A stretch of DNA of 64,000 nt from Leptospira haakeii (GCF_002812045.1 NZ_NPEG01000004.1:1-64000), one strand, 5' to 3'. Shown: positions 11,740 to 21,971, numbered from the stretch's first letter. Notes: generated by a model from the letters alone, not told the origin. Made by a program: numbers and translations.

Positions 11740-13268
11740 AATTTGAGTTGGTATAAATACAAGCTTGCTCTTCTTTTGTTTTTATTTGGATTTAGGAATA
11801 CTGCTAATTCTTCCAAGGGAGAAGATTGAAAACTCTCCACTAAGATCCAGGGAGGATCAGGATCCACTCCGTTCATCACGTAATCCTTTCGAATGGCAAG
11901 CACCGCGGAACATGATCTGAACGGATCAAAGTTTTGGATCCTTGGTTGCATATTTTGGTCCAGAGATTCAATCAATTCGTATCTTTCTAACGGTTCACGA
12001 TATGCATAAGACACAGGAAGGTGAGGGATGGAATCCCTATATACGTAAAGTTCTTTGATCTCTTTGTGAAAGTTGAGATATCGGACTAATCCTATCGTAT
12101 TGTTCTGGATGGTGAAAAAACATAGAAGGTCTAATAATAGGAAATTCACTATGAGAAATAAGATCCTTCTTATGGACATTCTTCCCTTTTCAATTCCTCT
12201 CCAATAAGCACAAAGTGGAGCAAGTAAGATCAACATTAAGGGAAGAATAGGTAGCAAAAATCTCTCTTCCTTGTGTGGAATTGCCGAATGGACTAACAAA
12301 AAGAGAACCGAGAATAAGATGGTTGGAATAAATTTGGAATATTCCGCCTTCCAATCGAATTCGGTATATCTACCTATCAAAAATGGAAAAAGGGAAACTC
12401 CGAGAATTGCAGGTAAATACGCAAACCAAGGAGATGCACCATATTCAGCGGAATGTTGTAAATTATAAGTGATGTAAGATCTGAGAGAAGAATGAAATGA
12501 TCCTCTGAAGATCAGATCGGGCAGTCCTGTGATGATGGCCAAAAATACCGATAATATTAAGAATATATAAATATCTTCGAAAGATTTGTTTTTCCAAGAC
12601 CTATATACTACCAGCAAAAATAATGCTAATGCACAAACACCAACTTGAAACCTAAAAAGTGAGGCGATTGCCAAAAGGCTTAAAGATATTCCTAATTGTT
12701 TTAATTCTCCTGATCTCCAATAGATCGAAGCAGAGAATACTGCTCCTAAGAGAAAGGGGGCTGACATGGATTCTATGAGTGCTCTCGTCGATACCAAAGG
12801 TATCAGAAAATGTAGAGATAGTAAGAATGCTCCTGATAATGGGATCCAAGCTCGGTAATCATTTTTTGAATTAGCCTCTTCCGGATAAAGGTGCTTTAGG
12901 AATTTATATCCGATCCAGATAGAAATTCCGGAGAGTAGTCCTAAACATATGAATATAAATTTGATTTGGTATAATGGATCTTCGAAGCCTAATTTGTAAG
13001 CGGTTGTTGCGAATAAACGTATGATTGAGTCAGGCAGTAAAGAACGTATTTCTGGGACTGCCTGCACCGAATTGATCAGGGATAAGGATTCGGATTGAGC
13101 CGGAACCGAAAAGAATAGAATGTAATAATCGTCTAACGCAAGATATCCGCTGTTTAAAATTGCAGTCGTAACTCGGATGAGTATTCCTAATGCGAGAAAA
13201 AGCTGGAACCATCTGGTCTCGACTTTTGCATTTAGCATGGTTGTATCTTTACTTCTTTTTGATTTCAA
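11724..13268 (-). CDS. GT22-like (Alg9/PIG-B type) polytopic glycosyltransferase
   Basis: A 514-residue membrane protein with about ten hydrophobic spans. An early luminal acidic pair (ALDDYY, about residue 42) sits where the family has its catalytic acid. The segment HKEERFLLPILPL near residue 333 is the signature seen in GT22 mannosyltransferases that use lipid-linked sugars. It is transcribed ahead of the GT2-GtrA gene and overlaps it, so that enzyme may supply the lipid-linked sugar donor. Specificity is not visible. Confidence 0.78.
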   Translation of the reverse strand: MKSKRSKDTTMLNAKVETRWFQLFLALGILIRVTTAILNSGYLALDDYYILFFSVPAQSESLSLINSVQAVPEIRSLLPDSIIRLFATTAYKLGFEDPLYQIKFIFICLGLLSGISIWIGYKFLKHLYPEEANSKNDYRAWIPLSGAFLLSLHFLIPLVSTRALIESMSAPFLLGAVFSASIYWRSGELKQLGISLSLLAIASLFRFQVGVCALALFLLVVYRSWKNKSFEDIYIFLILSVFLAIITGLPDLIFRGSFHSSLRSYITYNLQHSAEYGASPWFAYLPAILGVSLFPFLIGRYTEFDWKAEYSKFIPTILFSVLFLLVHSAIPHKEERFLLPILPLMLILLAPLCAYWRGIEKGRMSIRRILFLIVNFLLLDLLCFFTIQNNTIGLVRYLNFHKEIKELYVYRDSIPHLPVSYAYREPLERYELIESLDQNMQPRIQNFDPFRSCSAVLAIRKDYVMNGVDPDPPWILVESFQSSPLEELAVFLNPNKNKRRASLYLYQLKLCKER

Positions 13269-13404
13269 AAAGAACGCAGTACAATTACAGAACGATGAAA
13301 TGAAATATTATGTTAATTGCATGAAAATATACGTCTTCATTCTGTAATATTTTTATTTTAGGTTTTTAGTTGATGGATTATTTTACGAGAAAGCCATTGT
13401 CTTC

Positions 13405-15204
13405 ATGAAAAACCTTCATTCTAAAAATACATTCTTATTGCTGTTTTTATTCCTACTACCTTCTCTGCTTTATTCTCAATTTTATACGAATAAACAAATG
13501 AGAAAGAATGCAGATGAGAAGAATGCAGAGTGGCTTGTGCATGAAGGTTTTACGCTGGTCGAAGATGCTGGAGATTATACCACACCTGTCAGTATTGCAT
13601 TATTGAAATCTCCGGGCCAATCTCCGAATGACGTGATTTATATTGTAAGCGAACTCAGAGGAAGTATCAAGGCCCGTCTTAGAAATGGAAATGTAATCCA
13701 AATCGGAGAGGATGAGGAAATTTCTAAGCCAAGAAAAGAACTTCCTGATTTTCAGGGAGAAATGGGACAAACCGGTGCATGTTTAACTCCGGATGATAAA
13801 ACTCTTTTTACTACATCTGTGTATCAAAATGGCTGGGGAAGAAGTAATAAGATTACTCGCTGGAAGTCTGTCGGAAATTTACCTTGGATAAAGATCGAAA
13901 AGGTAGAAGTTTTCGATTCTCCTTTCAGAGGTGATACTGCAGGTCTTGCACATCAGATCGGTCACTGTTTTGTAGATTCTAATTATCATCTTTGGGTTGG
14001 TACAGGAGATGGACAATCCTGGACAAGCTCTCATAAGAAGGACAGCACCAATGGAAAGTTACTTAGATTAAAGTCCGATTTTTCTCAAGTAGAATCCAAT
14101 CCGTTCTATACAGGCAAAAAAACGGAAGCGGGTGGATATATTTATTCTATGGGACTTCGAAATCCTTTTGCAATCGCGAAATCTGAAGGAGGAGAAGTTT
14201 ATATAGCGGATAACGGTCCCGAAATAGATCGTTTGGTCAAGGCATCCAAAGGTATGGATTTCCCTTGGGACAATACGAATCCTAGTATGACATATAATAA
14301 TCTTATGACCTTTCCTAAGTCTGTAGGTCCGGCAGATATGATCTATGTTCCTAAAAATCATAAACTGACTTCTTTAAGAGGACATCTTGTAATAGCCGCC
14401 TCTCATATCACTTCATTGCTTGCTGTCCCGATTGATGATAAAAAAGGAGTCACTGGAGAACCTTGGTGGATCGTTTTACCTACTAAGTATGAGGAAGAAA
14501 GAAGACAGGATTTTACGGGCCTCGCTTTAGGGGAAGACGGTATACTTATCTCTCATATTCGAATGAGAAAGGATGGGGGACTTCTTCCTGCTCCCGTTTT
14601 GAAATTAGTTCCGGGCCAAATCTCTTCTGAAAATATGAAATACTCCGGAGAACAATTGGTAGAGATCAAAGGATGCAGAAGTTGTCATATAGTTGGCGGA
14701 GCAGGGGGAAATGTTGCACCCAATTTGGATATGATCCGTCCTAGAACGACGGAAATGTTCAAGTCCCAAGACTTTCTTAAACAAGTGGAAGAAATGGCTT
14801 CTTATAAAGAAGAGCCTGACCACGAAAAATGGAACCAGATCCGATCCAAGCTTACAGATCCGAGCCAGGATAATAAGGAAAAGTTAGAATTATATATTTC
14901 TTCTAAATTAGAAAATCCTAAATTCTTAAATCCGATCAGCGGAATGCCTAACTTGAATCTTTCTAAGACGGAGATAGAATCCTTAAAAGAATTCTTAGTG
15001 GAACTTTCCGAAGATTCGGTCCGATTCCAAGGTTTGGAAAAATGGGAATACAGTGTAGTCAAACAATTCGAACAGAATCCTCGAATATCTTTGGTTCTAT
15101 CCTTATTGTTCGGAATAGGATTCGGGATCTATGGAAAGAGATTATTCTACCTATTGAAAGGTTTGGTGATCCGTCTATATCTAAGGTTTATGGAGAAATC
15201 CTGA
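13405..15204 (+). CDS. PQQ-type sugar dehydrogenase fused to a cytochrome c domain
   Basis: A 599-residue exported protein. A signal peptide (1-24) is followed by a six-bladed propeller of the soluble glucose/sorbosone dehydrogenase type (about 40-410; GLAHQIGHC, GTGDGQSWTS, SMGLRNPFAI, DNGPEIDRL). A heme motif CRSCH lies near residue 424, followed by more c-type segment with a methionine region. A single membrane span sits near residue 560. The combination would oxidise a sugar-like substrate outside the inner membrane and pass electrons to its own heme. Its 3' end overlaps the convergent gene by 24 bases. Confidence 0.85.
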   Translation: MKNLHSKNTFLLLFLFLLPSLLYSQFYTNKQMRKNADEKNAEWLVHEGFTLVEDAGDYTTPVSIALLKSPGQSPNDVIYIVSELRGSIKARLRNGNVIQIGEDEEISKPRKELPDFQGEMGQTGACLTPDDKTLFTTSVYQNGWGRSNKITRWKSVGNLPWIKIEKVEVFDSPFRGDTAGLAHQIGHCFVDSNYHLWVGTGDGQSWTSSHKKDSTNGKLLRLKSDFSQVESNPFYTGKKTEAGGYIYSMGLRNPFAIAKSEGGEVYIADNGPEIDRLVKASKGMDFPWDNTNPSMTYNNLMTFPKSVGPADMIYVPKNHKLTSLRGHLVIAASHITSLLAVPIDDKKGVTGEPWWIVLPTKYEEERRQDFTGLALGEDGILISHIRMRKDGGLLPAPVLKLVPGQISSENMKYSGEQLVEIKGCRSCHIVGGAGGNVAPNLDMIRPRTTEMFKSQDFLKQVEEMASYKEEPDHEKWNQIRSKLTDPSQDNKEKLELYISSKLENPKFLNPISGMPNLNLSKTEIESLKEFLVELSEDSVRFQGLEKWEYSVVKQFEQNPRISLVLSLLFGIGFGIYGKRLFYLLKGLVIRLYLRFMEKS

Positions 15205-16725
15205 TCTGTAATAGCCGACAAAACAGTCGGCAAATTTTTCACTCGCTTTAATAGACGAAGAATAAGTTAAATGATGGGGATCCATGAATTGTTGTTTGTG
15301 ATCGAATAGATCACTCGCATCCAAAAATCCGTATTTTTTTCCGGATATTTTTTCTAAAAATCCAAGATATCCGAAATACCATCGGCTATTCGAGTAAACG
15401 GATTTTTCCTTAGGATTTTCCGGAGAATTAATAAGCAGAACAGGAATATTTCGTTCAGATAAATATCGGATCCCCTCATTCAAATATTTCATCTGAGACC
15501 AAGGACGAAATGATTTCTGTTTAGAAAGTAATGATTTGGCTTCCTTGATCTTTTTGAATCTGTTCAAAACATTCTCGTCGTCATTCTCTCTGTAAATTCT
15601 GCGATCATAATCTTTATCGTATTGATCATTAGGCATGGATTCCAATCTAGAATCATCTAAACCAGGGATTCGAATATATGACAAATTTTCCCTAAATTCA
15701 GATCTGCAAAAGTTTTGAGAAAGGCGTATGCCGTAAATTTCTTCCGTCCCGAAAATCCTATAATCCACTTCTAAGGAAGATATTTGTTTATCGGATTGGA
15801 ATTTAAGTTTCAATTTTTCTAATCTTTCTGAGAAGTTCAGATCCAGATAATACCAACCCTTCTTAGCATAAGTTTTATCGAATAAGAGTTCTTGCTTAGG
15901 GGATACACTAAAAATTTTCAAATTTGTTCCCGGATTTTGGATGAATATACTATCTCTCCACTTATTTCCGGAAATTTCACAGTCGATCTCGAATTCCGGT
16001 TTTGCCCAACCTCTTAGATAGATCCCTTCTTTCGGAATGACGCCAGTATAATAATGATAAGATCGTCCCCATCTGAAACGATGCATATACCAAGCTATCA
16101 CCGGATCATAGAAGAAACTTCTATAACGAACGCCGTAAGAAATAAATTTGGATACAAATGACTCTAATTGGTATTTATCTAAGTTGTAAATTTCTTCCCA
16201 ATGATCCTTTAAAAAAAGGTCTGGATATAATAATCTGTTTTGATGTCTTGTTCGGATAGAATCGACAAAAAATTCTCTTTCTTCGTATTCTAAACCTTCC
16301 TGAGTTTCTTTTAAATATTCTAATTGAAAGTCCGCAGGATTGATTAAATAGACGACCGCTTTAGGTTTTTTAGAAACAATATCTTCTTTGTAATAATAAA
16401 AGTCGGAAGGTGTAAGTGAAGGGTGAGAATAAAATTCCGATCGGATTTTCTCACTAGACGGAAGGGCTCGGTTTACATTATTCGAAAATACATCCGGCAA
16501 TACCGAATATAATGCGATACTACTGCCTAAGAGTAATACTCCATTTTCTTTTTCCGAAAAGTGGATCTCTTTTCTTTTTCTTAAAAAATTATACCAAGGA
16601 GAAGTATCCCATTCCATTTCGTTTGGAACTGAAAAGAGTAGATTCTGGAATAAGAAACGATCTATGAATAAAAAGCCAAGAAAGCAGGATATAAAGACTA
16701 ATAGAATTTTAATTTTTCGACTCAT
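15181..16725 (-). CDS. DUF1574-like membrane-anchored protein
   Basis: About 514 residues from the internal ATG at 16725. The frame also offers an ATG at 16761, which would add 12 residues before the membrane anchor. The N-terminus is a signal-anchor, followed by GSSIALYSVLPDVF, an SGNH-hydrolase-like nucleophile block. Near the C-terminus is FMDPHHLTY, which resembles the D-x-x-H block of SGNH enzymes. This layout resembles the Leptospira DUF1574 family, of unknown role. An acyl-transfer or esterase function on envelope glycans is possible but unproven. Confidence 0.78.
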   Translation of the reverse strand: MSRKIKILLVFISCFLGFLFIDRFLFQNLLFSVPNEMEWDTSPWYNFLRKRKEIHFSEKENGVLLLGSSIALYSVLPDVFSNNVNRALPSSEKIRSEFYSHPSLTPSDFYYYKEDIVSKKPKAVVYLINPADFQLEYLKETQEGLEYEEREFFVDSIRTRHQNRLLYPDLFLKDHWEEIYNLDKYQLESFVSKFISYGVRYRSFFYDPVIAWYMHRFRWGRSYHYYTGVIPKEGIYLRGWAKPEFEIDCEISGNKWRDSIFIQNPGTNLKIFSVSPKQELLFDKTYAKKGWYYLDLNFSERLEKLKLKFQSDKQISSLEVDYRIFGTEEIYGIRLSQNFCRSEFRENLSYIRIPGLDDSRLESMPNDQYDKDYDRRIYRENDDENVLNRFKKIKEAKSLLSKQKSFRPWSQMKYLNEGIRYLSERNIPVLLINSPENPKEKSVYSNSRWYFGYLGFLEKISGKKYGFLDASDLFDHKQQFMDPHHLTYSSSIKASEKFADCFVGYYRSGFLHKP

Positions 16726-16822
16726 TGGATTTTCCAATTCATCTCCAAATTGAAAAATCATATTGTATCGTCTATTCCAGACTTGGTTTCAATTATGAAA
16801 TCGAAACTTTGGATTGTTGGTG

Positions 16823-16852
16823 AATCGTAATATAATTATATTAAATCGTAAT
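16823..16852. promoter_or_regulatory. operator-like palindrome between direct repeats
   Basis: A perfect 16-base palindrome, TAATATAATTATATTA (16828-16843), is flanked by two copies of AATCGTAAT at 16823-16831 and 16844-16852, 21 bases apart. It lies about 60-100 bases upstream of the DUF1574-like gene, in a 90-base gap. Repeats two helical turns apart with central symmetry look like a regulator-binding site. Confidence 0.4.
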
Positions 16853-19386
16853 CAAACTCGATAGAATTCCATATTCTCCCGAAGTTGATCTGGAAGACTT
16901 CCTAACGCGTTGATATACTTCTTGTATCTGTTTTCTAACTCTGTAAATTTGCGAGTCCGAATATTTACGAACCTGTTATTGATCTCGCCGAAAGCAGGCA
17001 TTTTGGAAACCTTTTCTCGAATCGTTCTTGCGAAAGGAATATGACGATAGAAAATTCCACGGACCACGCGGTTTAACCTTTGTACACCTTCTGCTTCATA
17101 CTTGATCCAAAGCTGGTAATCGTTCGCGAAAATATCCCTTTCGTTACGGAAACGTTTGAATTCAGCGGCCAACTTTTCTTTGATCTCTATGGAAAGGTCT
17201 TTGTTCTTTTTATAGAATTGAACATAGTCCATATAGTCAGCAGTGATCGATGGGTTTCCTACGTTATTCCATTCTGGTCCTAAGATCGTTTTACAAAGTT
17301 CCCAGCGGAACGCTGCAAATGCATCTATCAAAAGAGATTTTAGATCTCCTTGTACAAAAATAGGAAGAACGATCCTTCCTCTACTTTCTTTAGAACCGGA
17401 ACCCCTATGGATGGAGAGTTCCTGCCACATCATGATCTTGCTACCTATAGAAGGAACAATTACAAAATCAGGAATGATAGCTCTTTGAATGAATTCCTTA
17501 TTGATCCCCATCTCAGGGTTATTATAAATCACCTCTCTGTTGAACACTGAGAAGTCGACTGCCATGATATCATGGATCGTATCCGTAAGCATTTTTTTGG
17601 TAACGTATGCTTTAGCAAGAGGGATCTGAGAATGATACTTGGTTAAGATCGGAAGATAAGTCGCCAAGGAACCTGTAGTGAGTCGAACGTTCGCCTCATA
17701 CATTGCACCAAATTCGAATTTTAATCTTGCTTCCGGATTATCTATATCCGGAGGAAGATCTGATTCTTTTTTGAAAACTGCATTTCGATTGTCCATCTTG
17801 ACTTTGTCGAAGAAGTTCTGGCCGAGTTCATCTAAGGAAGTAGGGCATTCTCTTTTATAAATTTTTTCCAACCATTCCGTTCCGTAATGGATGGGAATAT
17901 CTGAAACGGAAGTGATTGCGTCCTTGAATGTGGACATAAACACTAACTGAGAATCATCCAACATCGTTTCATCGAAGAAACCGTATTTCAACATCAGATC
18001 TACAGGCTTCGGAACATTCTTACCTGAGTTGACGTATTTCTGGAAACATGCAGCGTAAATATCAAAGTAGGTTTTTGTAATGGACCTTCTTAATTTACGA
18101 GTATCGTTATCTGAATCCAATGGATTCTTTAAGGACTTGAGTTTTACCATCATCGCGGAAAACTCTTTGATTGCATCCCCGCCTAAACCTGAGAATTGGA
18201 TGATGCTAGATGCAGAATTAGCCAATTCTTTTCGGATCGCAGTCGCATCTGCGGAACCATCCACAGAAATTCCGCTCCCATTCGATGCAGCCTTTGCGGT
18301 GGGATTAGAAGCTTCGAATTTTTTAGCAAGACCTGCAGTCTTTTCTAAAAAGGATTTAATATTGGGAGAAGGGCTCGGGATCGCTGATCCGAAAATTGCC
18401 TGATGGCCTGCAAGCGCTCTTTCTATCTTTTGAGAGACCACTTGTAAGATAGGAACCACGAATTCCGGAGGTGCTGTAGCATAACCGTTTGCAGCCATAT
18501 CCAGGATCAGGAAGTATTTTTCAGTAAGACTTTCTACTCCACCTAAAAGAAGAGAGAAGTTTTCATCTAATTCTTCTAATATACCTTTTGCATTTTCCGT
18601 AATATTGTTCTGTACTCTTCCGAGTTTGTCGCAAACATAGGAAACCATGCTTGGATCTGGAGCGAATAATTGTGCGAGAAGATTCGGATCTGCAAGGATA
18701 ACCTTGCGAACGAAATTGAATTCTCCATCTTGGAATTCGATTTCTTCCGGATAATATTTTACTAGAAGTTGTGAATGATCTTCTTCTACATAATTTGCAG
18801 TCGGTCTTTCTGGAAGAATTCCACCATTATCGAAATAATGTTTTAAATTTTCACGAGCAAGCCGTAATACTGGATCCACAATTTCGGAACTTGGATCTGC
18901 AATCGGTTGTCCTGGTTTGATATCGGGAAAAACACTTGGATTGAATTGATAATACAGAAGAGAAAGATTATCGTTTGTCTTTCCCATATCAGAAGCGATC
19001 TTTCTGAGTTGGTTCACTTTTTTGAAAGATTCAGTGATCTCTCTTAAAAGAGAACGACCTACCATGATTCCTAAAGAACTTCTGGCTGCGAGAGAACGGC
19101 CCACAGTGGACTGGGACATAACATATGTAGAGAGCACACAGTCTTGTTCTGCAACAATAGTAAATGGATAACGTCCACTGCCGAAAAGAGCGGACGCACC
19201 AGGAGTCAAATTAGCTCCTGAAATTTTGAATAACTCCAGTTTTCTGCCACCGGGAGCTTCTACCAGATAACGTAAGGCTCCACTATGCAATACGTTGAGA
19301 GAGTTTGCGGCGCTTCCTTCCGGAAATAAAACCGTCCCGGCTTTTATTGTTACTTTTTGATTTGGTACGCTTGTATCTAATGCCAT
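16852..19386 (-). CDS. large protein with N-terminal cyclic-nucleotide-binding-like domain
   Basis: An 844-residue soluble protein. Residues 8-115 fold like a cNMP-binding domain ([27 protein letters not shown]). The ribose-contact glutamate of the usual F-G-E-x-A-L motif is replaced (GASALF), so nucleotide binding is doubtful. The remaining 700 residues are mostly helical and match no family I can name. A low-complexity linker lies at about 350-380. There is no DNA-binding helix-turn-helix at the C-terminus, so it is not a CRP-type regulator. It is probably a scaffold or signalling protein. Confidence 0.85.
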   Translation of the reverse strand: MALDTSVPNQKVTIKAGTVLFPEGSAANSLNVLHSGALRYLVEAPGGRKLELFKISGANLTPGASALFGSGRYPFTIVAEQDCVLSTYVMSQSTVGRSLAARSSLGIMVGRSLLREITESFKKVNQLRKIASDMGKTNDNLSLLYYQFNPSVFPDIKPGQPIADPSSEIVDPVLRLARENLKHYFDNGGILPERPTANYVEEDHSQLLVKYYPEEIEFQDGEFNFVRKVILADPNLLAQLFAPDPSMVSYVCDKLGRVQNNITENAKGILEELDENFSLLLGGVESLTEKYFLILDMAANGYATAPPEFVVPILQVVSQKIERALAGHQAIFGSAIPSPSPNIKSFLEKTAGLAKKFEASNPTAKAASNGSGISVDGSADATAIRKELANSASSIIQFSGLGGDAIKEFSAMMVKLKSLKNPLDSDNDTRKLRRSITKTYFDIYAACFQKYVNSGKNVPKPVDLMLKYGFFDETMLDDSQLVFMSTFKDAITSVSDIPIHYGTEWLEKIYKRECPTSLDELGQNFFDKVKMDNRNAVFKKESDLPPDIDNPEARLKFEFGAMYEANVRLTTGSLATYLPILTKYHSQIPLAKAYVTKKMLTDTIHDIMAVDFSVFNREVIYNNPEMGINKEFIQRAIIPDFVIVPSIGSKIMMWQELSIHRGSGSKESRGRIVLPIFVQGDLKSLLIDAFAAFRWELCKTILGPEWNNVGNPSITADYMDYVQFYKKNKDLSIEIKEKLAAEFKRFRNERDIFANDYQLWIKYEAEGVQRLNRVVRGIFYRHIPFARTIREKVSKMPAFGEINNRFVNIRTRKFTELENRYKKYINALGSLPDQLRENMEFYRV

Positions 19387-19560
19387 ACGATCGCTGTTGG
19401 GGCAAATTAAGAAGAAAACTATCCTTCCCCAAGAAGGGAAACTCTTTTTTAAAGGAATCTCTAAAAAGGACCTTGGGGATAAGGCAAAAGATTTCCAAGA
19501 CTAAGGCGCAGATAGTCCTGCTTGACTCCTGAACTTTCCCGGAAATAACCTCTTTAGAAA

Positions 19561-20697
19561 ATGAAAAAAAGCAGAATTCTCTCCGGTGCAAAATCTATCG
19601 GAATGATCACCAACCAAAGCGCATATGGTTGGAAAGGCGACTATCATTTCCGGATCATCCAAAAAGAGTACGGACTTAAAAAACTATTTTTACCTGAGCA
19701 TGGACTTTTTGCGGAGTTGCAAGATCAGGTCTCTGGAAGCGGGCTTGCCTATGATTTGGGGGAAACTCAAGTCCTGAATTTGTACGGAGACAATGAGGAA
19801 AGTCTCGCTCCTGCAGAAGATATTTTATCTGACCTGGACACTCTGATCATTGATATCAGAGATGTAGGCGCTCGTTATTATACATTTTTAACCACTGCTT
19901 TATATGCGATGCAAGCAGCGGATCGGCTTGCTAAAAAAGGAAAACCAAGACCTCGAATTTTGGTATCGAATGCAAAAAATCCGGCAGGCTCTAAGATAGA
20001 AGGTTCTCCATTAGAAAAAAAATTTTCGTCATTTGTCGGGGTAGAAGGTACACTGCATCGACATGGTCTCTCAGCAGCGGGGCTTTTAGAATATTATAGG
20101 GATAAATTCGATTTGGATCTGGAGCTATATCGATTGGATCTATATTCTAAAAAGAGTTCCGAGTTTTTATGGGTTCCACCTTCTCCCAATATTCCTGCCC
20201 AAACAACTTGTTACGTATACGCTGGTCTTTGTCTTTTAGAAGGAACCAATCTATCAGAAGGAAGAGGAACTACTCGTCCATTCGAAACATTTGGCGCTCC
20301 ATATATCAATGATCTGGACAAATCACTTCTGGAAAAACTCCAAGAAAAACAAAGGGGCATTTTTAGACTCAGGCCATTAAAGTTTATTCCGACCTTCCAT
20401 AAACATGCAGGAAAAGTTTGTGGAGGTTACCAAATCCTATTAGATAAGCCTAAAAAATTTCATAGCTTACTATTCGGATTATTGCTCATCAGGACTCTAA
20501 GAGAATTTTATCCGGACAAGTTTGAATTCCTACAGGGACCTTACGAATTCAGATCGGATCTACCGGCGATCCAACTTTTAGTGGGAGACCAGTTCCTTTT
20601 GGATTATCTGGACGGAAAAAGATCCTATTCAGAGGTCCAAGATTATCTGGAAGAAACAGAAAAGAAATGGAAGAAGGTTACGAAAAATTATAACTAA
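19561..20697 (+). CDS. DUF1343 / NamZ-like exo-beta-N-acetylmuramidase family protein
   Basis: A 378-residue protein with the DUF1343 signatures: ITNQSAYG near residue 19, [14 protein letters not shown] near 41, [14 protein letters not shown] near 97, WVPPSPNIP near 203 and [15 protein letters not shown] near 227. Characterised members (NamZ) cut N-acetylmuramic acid from the non-reducing end of peptidoglycan fragments, so a cell-wall recycling role is likely. No signal peptide is visible, which suggests a cytoplasmic enzyme. The divergent cNMP gene shares the 174-base upstream gap. Confidence 0.9.
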   Translation: MKKSRILSGAKSIGMITNQSAYGWKGDYHFRIIQKEYGLKKLFLPEHGLFAELQDQVSGSGLAYDLGETQVLNLYGDNEESLAPAEDILSDLDTLIIDIRDVGARYYTFLTTALYAMQAADRLAKKGKPRPRILVSNAKNPAGSKIEGSPLEKKFSSFVGVEGTLHRHGLSAAGLLEYYRDKFDLDLELYRLDLYSKKSSEFLWVPPSPNIPAQTTCYVYAGLCLLEGTNLSEGRGTTRPFETFGAPYINDLDKSLLEKLQEKQRGIFRLRPLKFIPTFHKHAGKVCGGYQILLDKPKKFHSLLFGLLLIRTLREFYPDKFEFLQGPYEFRSDLPAIQLLVGDQFLLDYLDGKRSYSEVQDYLEETEKKWKKVTKNYN

Positions 20698-20716
20698 CTT
20701 AGAACTTTGCACCTAT

Positions 20717-20736
20717 GATGTTGGAATTCCAACATC
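20717..20736. repeat. perfect 20-base palindrome (repeat family copy)
   Basis: GATGTTGGAATTCCAACATC is its own reverse complement. The core TGTTGGAATTCCAACA is the most symmetric copy in the window of the TGTWGGARYTCCWACA family. It lies 20 bases after the DUF1343 stop. Confidence 0.75.
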
Positions 20737-20737
20737 G

Positions 20738-20790
20738 GGTGCAGGGAGCGCCCCCTCCCAGGTTCGGGTGGGGGGAGTGGCCCGTGGGAG
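20738..20790. repeat. GC-rich hairpin between two palindromic repeats
   Basis: A block with C-runs followed by G-runs (CCCCCTCCC then GGGTGGGGG) can form a strong stem with one mismatch. It sits between the palindromes at 20717 and 20850 in the 178-base gap between convergent genes and may terminate or protect both transcripts. Confidence 0.45.
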
Positions 20791-20849
20791 AGCCATGCTC
20801 CTATATCATAAAATTCAAATCTCTACAATTGAATTTTACATTTTACTTT

Positions 20850-20865
20850 TGTAGGAATTCCAACA
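20850..20865. repeat. palindromic repeat family copy
   Basis: TGTAGGAATTCCAACA, an imperfect palindrome of the same family, lies 10 bases beyond the stop of the minus-strand gene at 20876. Confidence 0.65.
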
Positions 20866-20875
20866 TCGATTTCCC

Positions 20876-21112
20876 TTAGAGCGGTAATCTCGAAAACTCC
20901 GCCTTTAATTTCTGCAAGTCCCCCAGAAGATCGTTGGGTGCGGGGCGAATATTTTTAGCCAATTGAAGAGCGTTCTCGATCAGATCCAAGATCAACTTTT
21001 TCTCAGTTACCGCCCTGATCTTAGGCATATGGCTCCAATCCTTTTTGAATAAGGAAGCTTTCTCGTCTACAATTGCGACTATCTTGTTTAATGCTTGGAT
21101 CTCTTCGTTCAT
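20876..21112 (-). CDS. small helical hypothetical protein, 78 aa
   Basis: Not recognised. Almost entirely amphipathic helix with heptad-like leucine and isoleucine spacing, without signal peptide; a coiled-coil protein is likely. It follows the membrane protein gene by six bases and is probably co-transcribed with it. Convergent repeats lie just beyond its stop. Confidence 0.65.
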   Translation of the reverse strand: MNEEIQALNKIVAIVDEKASLFKKDWSHMPKIRAVTEKKLILDLIENALQLAKNIRPAPNDLLGDLQKLKAEFSRLPL

Positions 21113-21118
21113 AATATC

Positions 21119-21712
21119 TCAAAAATTAGGAATTTCTAAAGAAACGGTTTCAGCTTTACGGAGAATTTCTGCATGAAAGGATCTTTTTTTCCCGCCCTGG
21201 AAAACATTGCTAATATTATTCAAAATTGATTTTTCCTGAGTTTTACATTCAGGAGGAAGGTTAGAAAGACGTTCGGAAGAAATTTCATATCTGAAAAAAT
21301 TCGTACTTCCAGGTTCTAAATTTTTAGAAGCCAAGGTCCAAGAATCTTCCAGACAATTCAGATCTCCACTTTTAATATGAACTTTGATCTTATCCTCTTC
21401 ATTCGGAAAAGATAAACTTTCAGTCCCTTTGTTTTTCAGAAAAAGAAAGAAGATTGGAAAATCCTTTGAATTCTCTTTACTGGAAGAAAGGCGATAACTC
21501 ACAAAACCGGAAGAAATTTCCTTAGATTCAGTCTGACCAGTGAAAGCCAGAGGATTCAAAAGTTTGGCAACTACTGAAAAAATAAAGAGTAATAGTATAA
21601 CATCAAAAAATAGGATCAGCTTGGAACGGTTATTTGATTTGCCCGTATCCTTACTCTTACGCAGGAAATCTTGGAATTCTTCCGGAGAACGGGAATGGTA
21701 ACCTTTACTCAT
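21119..21712 (-). CDS. single-span membrane protein of unknown function
   Basis: About 197 residues from the ATG at 21712, which has an AGGA ribosome-binding site nine bases upstream; the frame extends to an ATG at 21739. A short basic cytoplasmic head (residues 1-32) is followed by one membrane span (about 33-53) and a periplasmic domain of about 140 residues. Two cysteines there (NCLEDSW and PPECKT) could form a disulfide. The outer part resembles a small beta domain, but I cannot name the family. Confidence 0.72.
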   Translation of the reverse strand: MSKGYHSRSPEEFQDFLRKSKDTGKSNNRSKLILFFDVILLLFIFSVVAKLLNPLAFTGQTESKEISSGFVSYRLSSSKENSKDFPIFFLFLKNKGTESLSFPNEEDKIKVHIKSGDLNCLEDSWTLASKNLEPGSTNFFRYEISSERLSNLPPECKTQEKSILNNISNVFQGGKKRSFHAEILRKAETVSLEIPNF

Positions 21713-21855
21713 TATAGATATTCCTGGCCCTTTTTCCATACATTACTTTTTCGTAGAAAAGATTGCAAGCATTCCTAAGAGAAATGATGAGACTTGGTTT
21801 AGGATTAACTACCGGTCAAAATAGTCGAAAAAAGAAAAATTAACGGAATGTCTAC

Positions 21856-21869
21856 CGTCAATATTGACG
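21856..21869. promoter_or_regulatory. perfect 14-base palindrome upstream of the accessory genes
   Basis: CGTCAATATTGACG is a perfect palindrome 100 bases before the first accessory gene. The gap 21740-21941 is AT-rich. A regulator-binding site is possible; no promoter consensus can be assigned with confidence. Confidence 0.3.
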
Positions 21870-21971
21870 ATTCTTCGCAAATTGATAGGCTATTGGACTC
21901 GTTATAGGGAACAGAGACGGACATGATTTTTTACGAATGCCTTGCAATATACGGTTTATGAGGAATTTTAT

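Noticed and set aside
19283..19591. 102-codon minus-strand frame across the cNMP gene start and its promoter gap
   Set aside because: Overlaps the real cNMP gene and the DUF1343 start in other frames; product is Arg/Ser/Phe-rich without family features.
20738..20790. tRNA-like element (GGTTCGGG resembles a T-loop)
   Set aside because: No acceptor stem, anticodon arm or CCA context; the G and C runs explain it as a plain hairpin.
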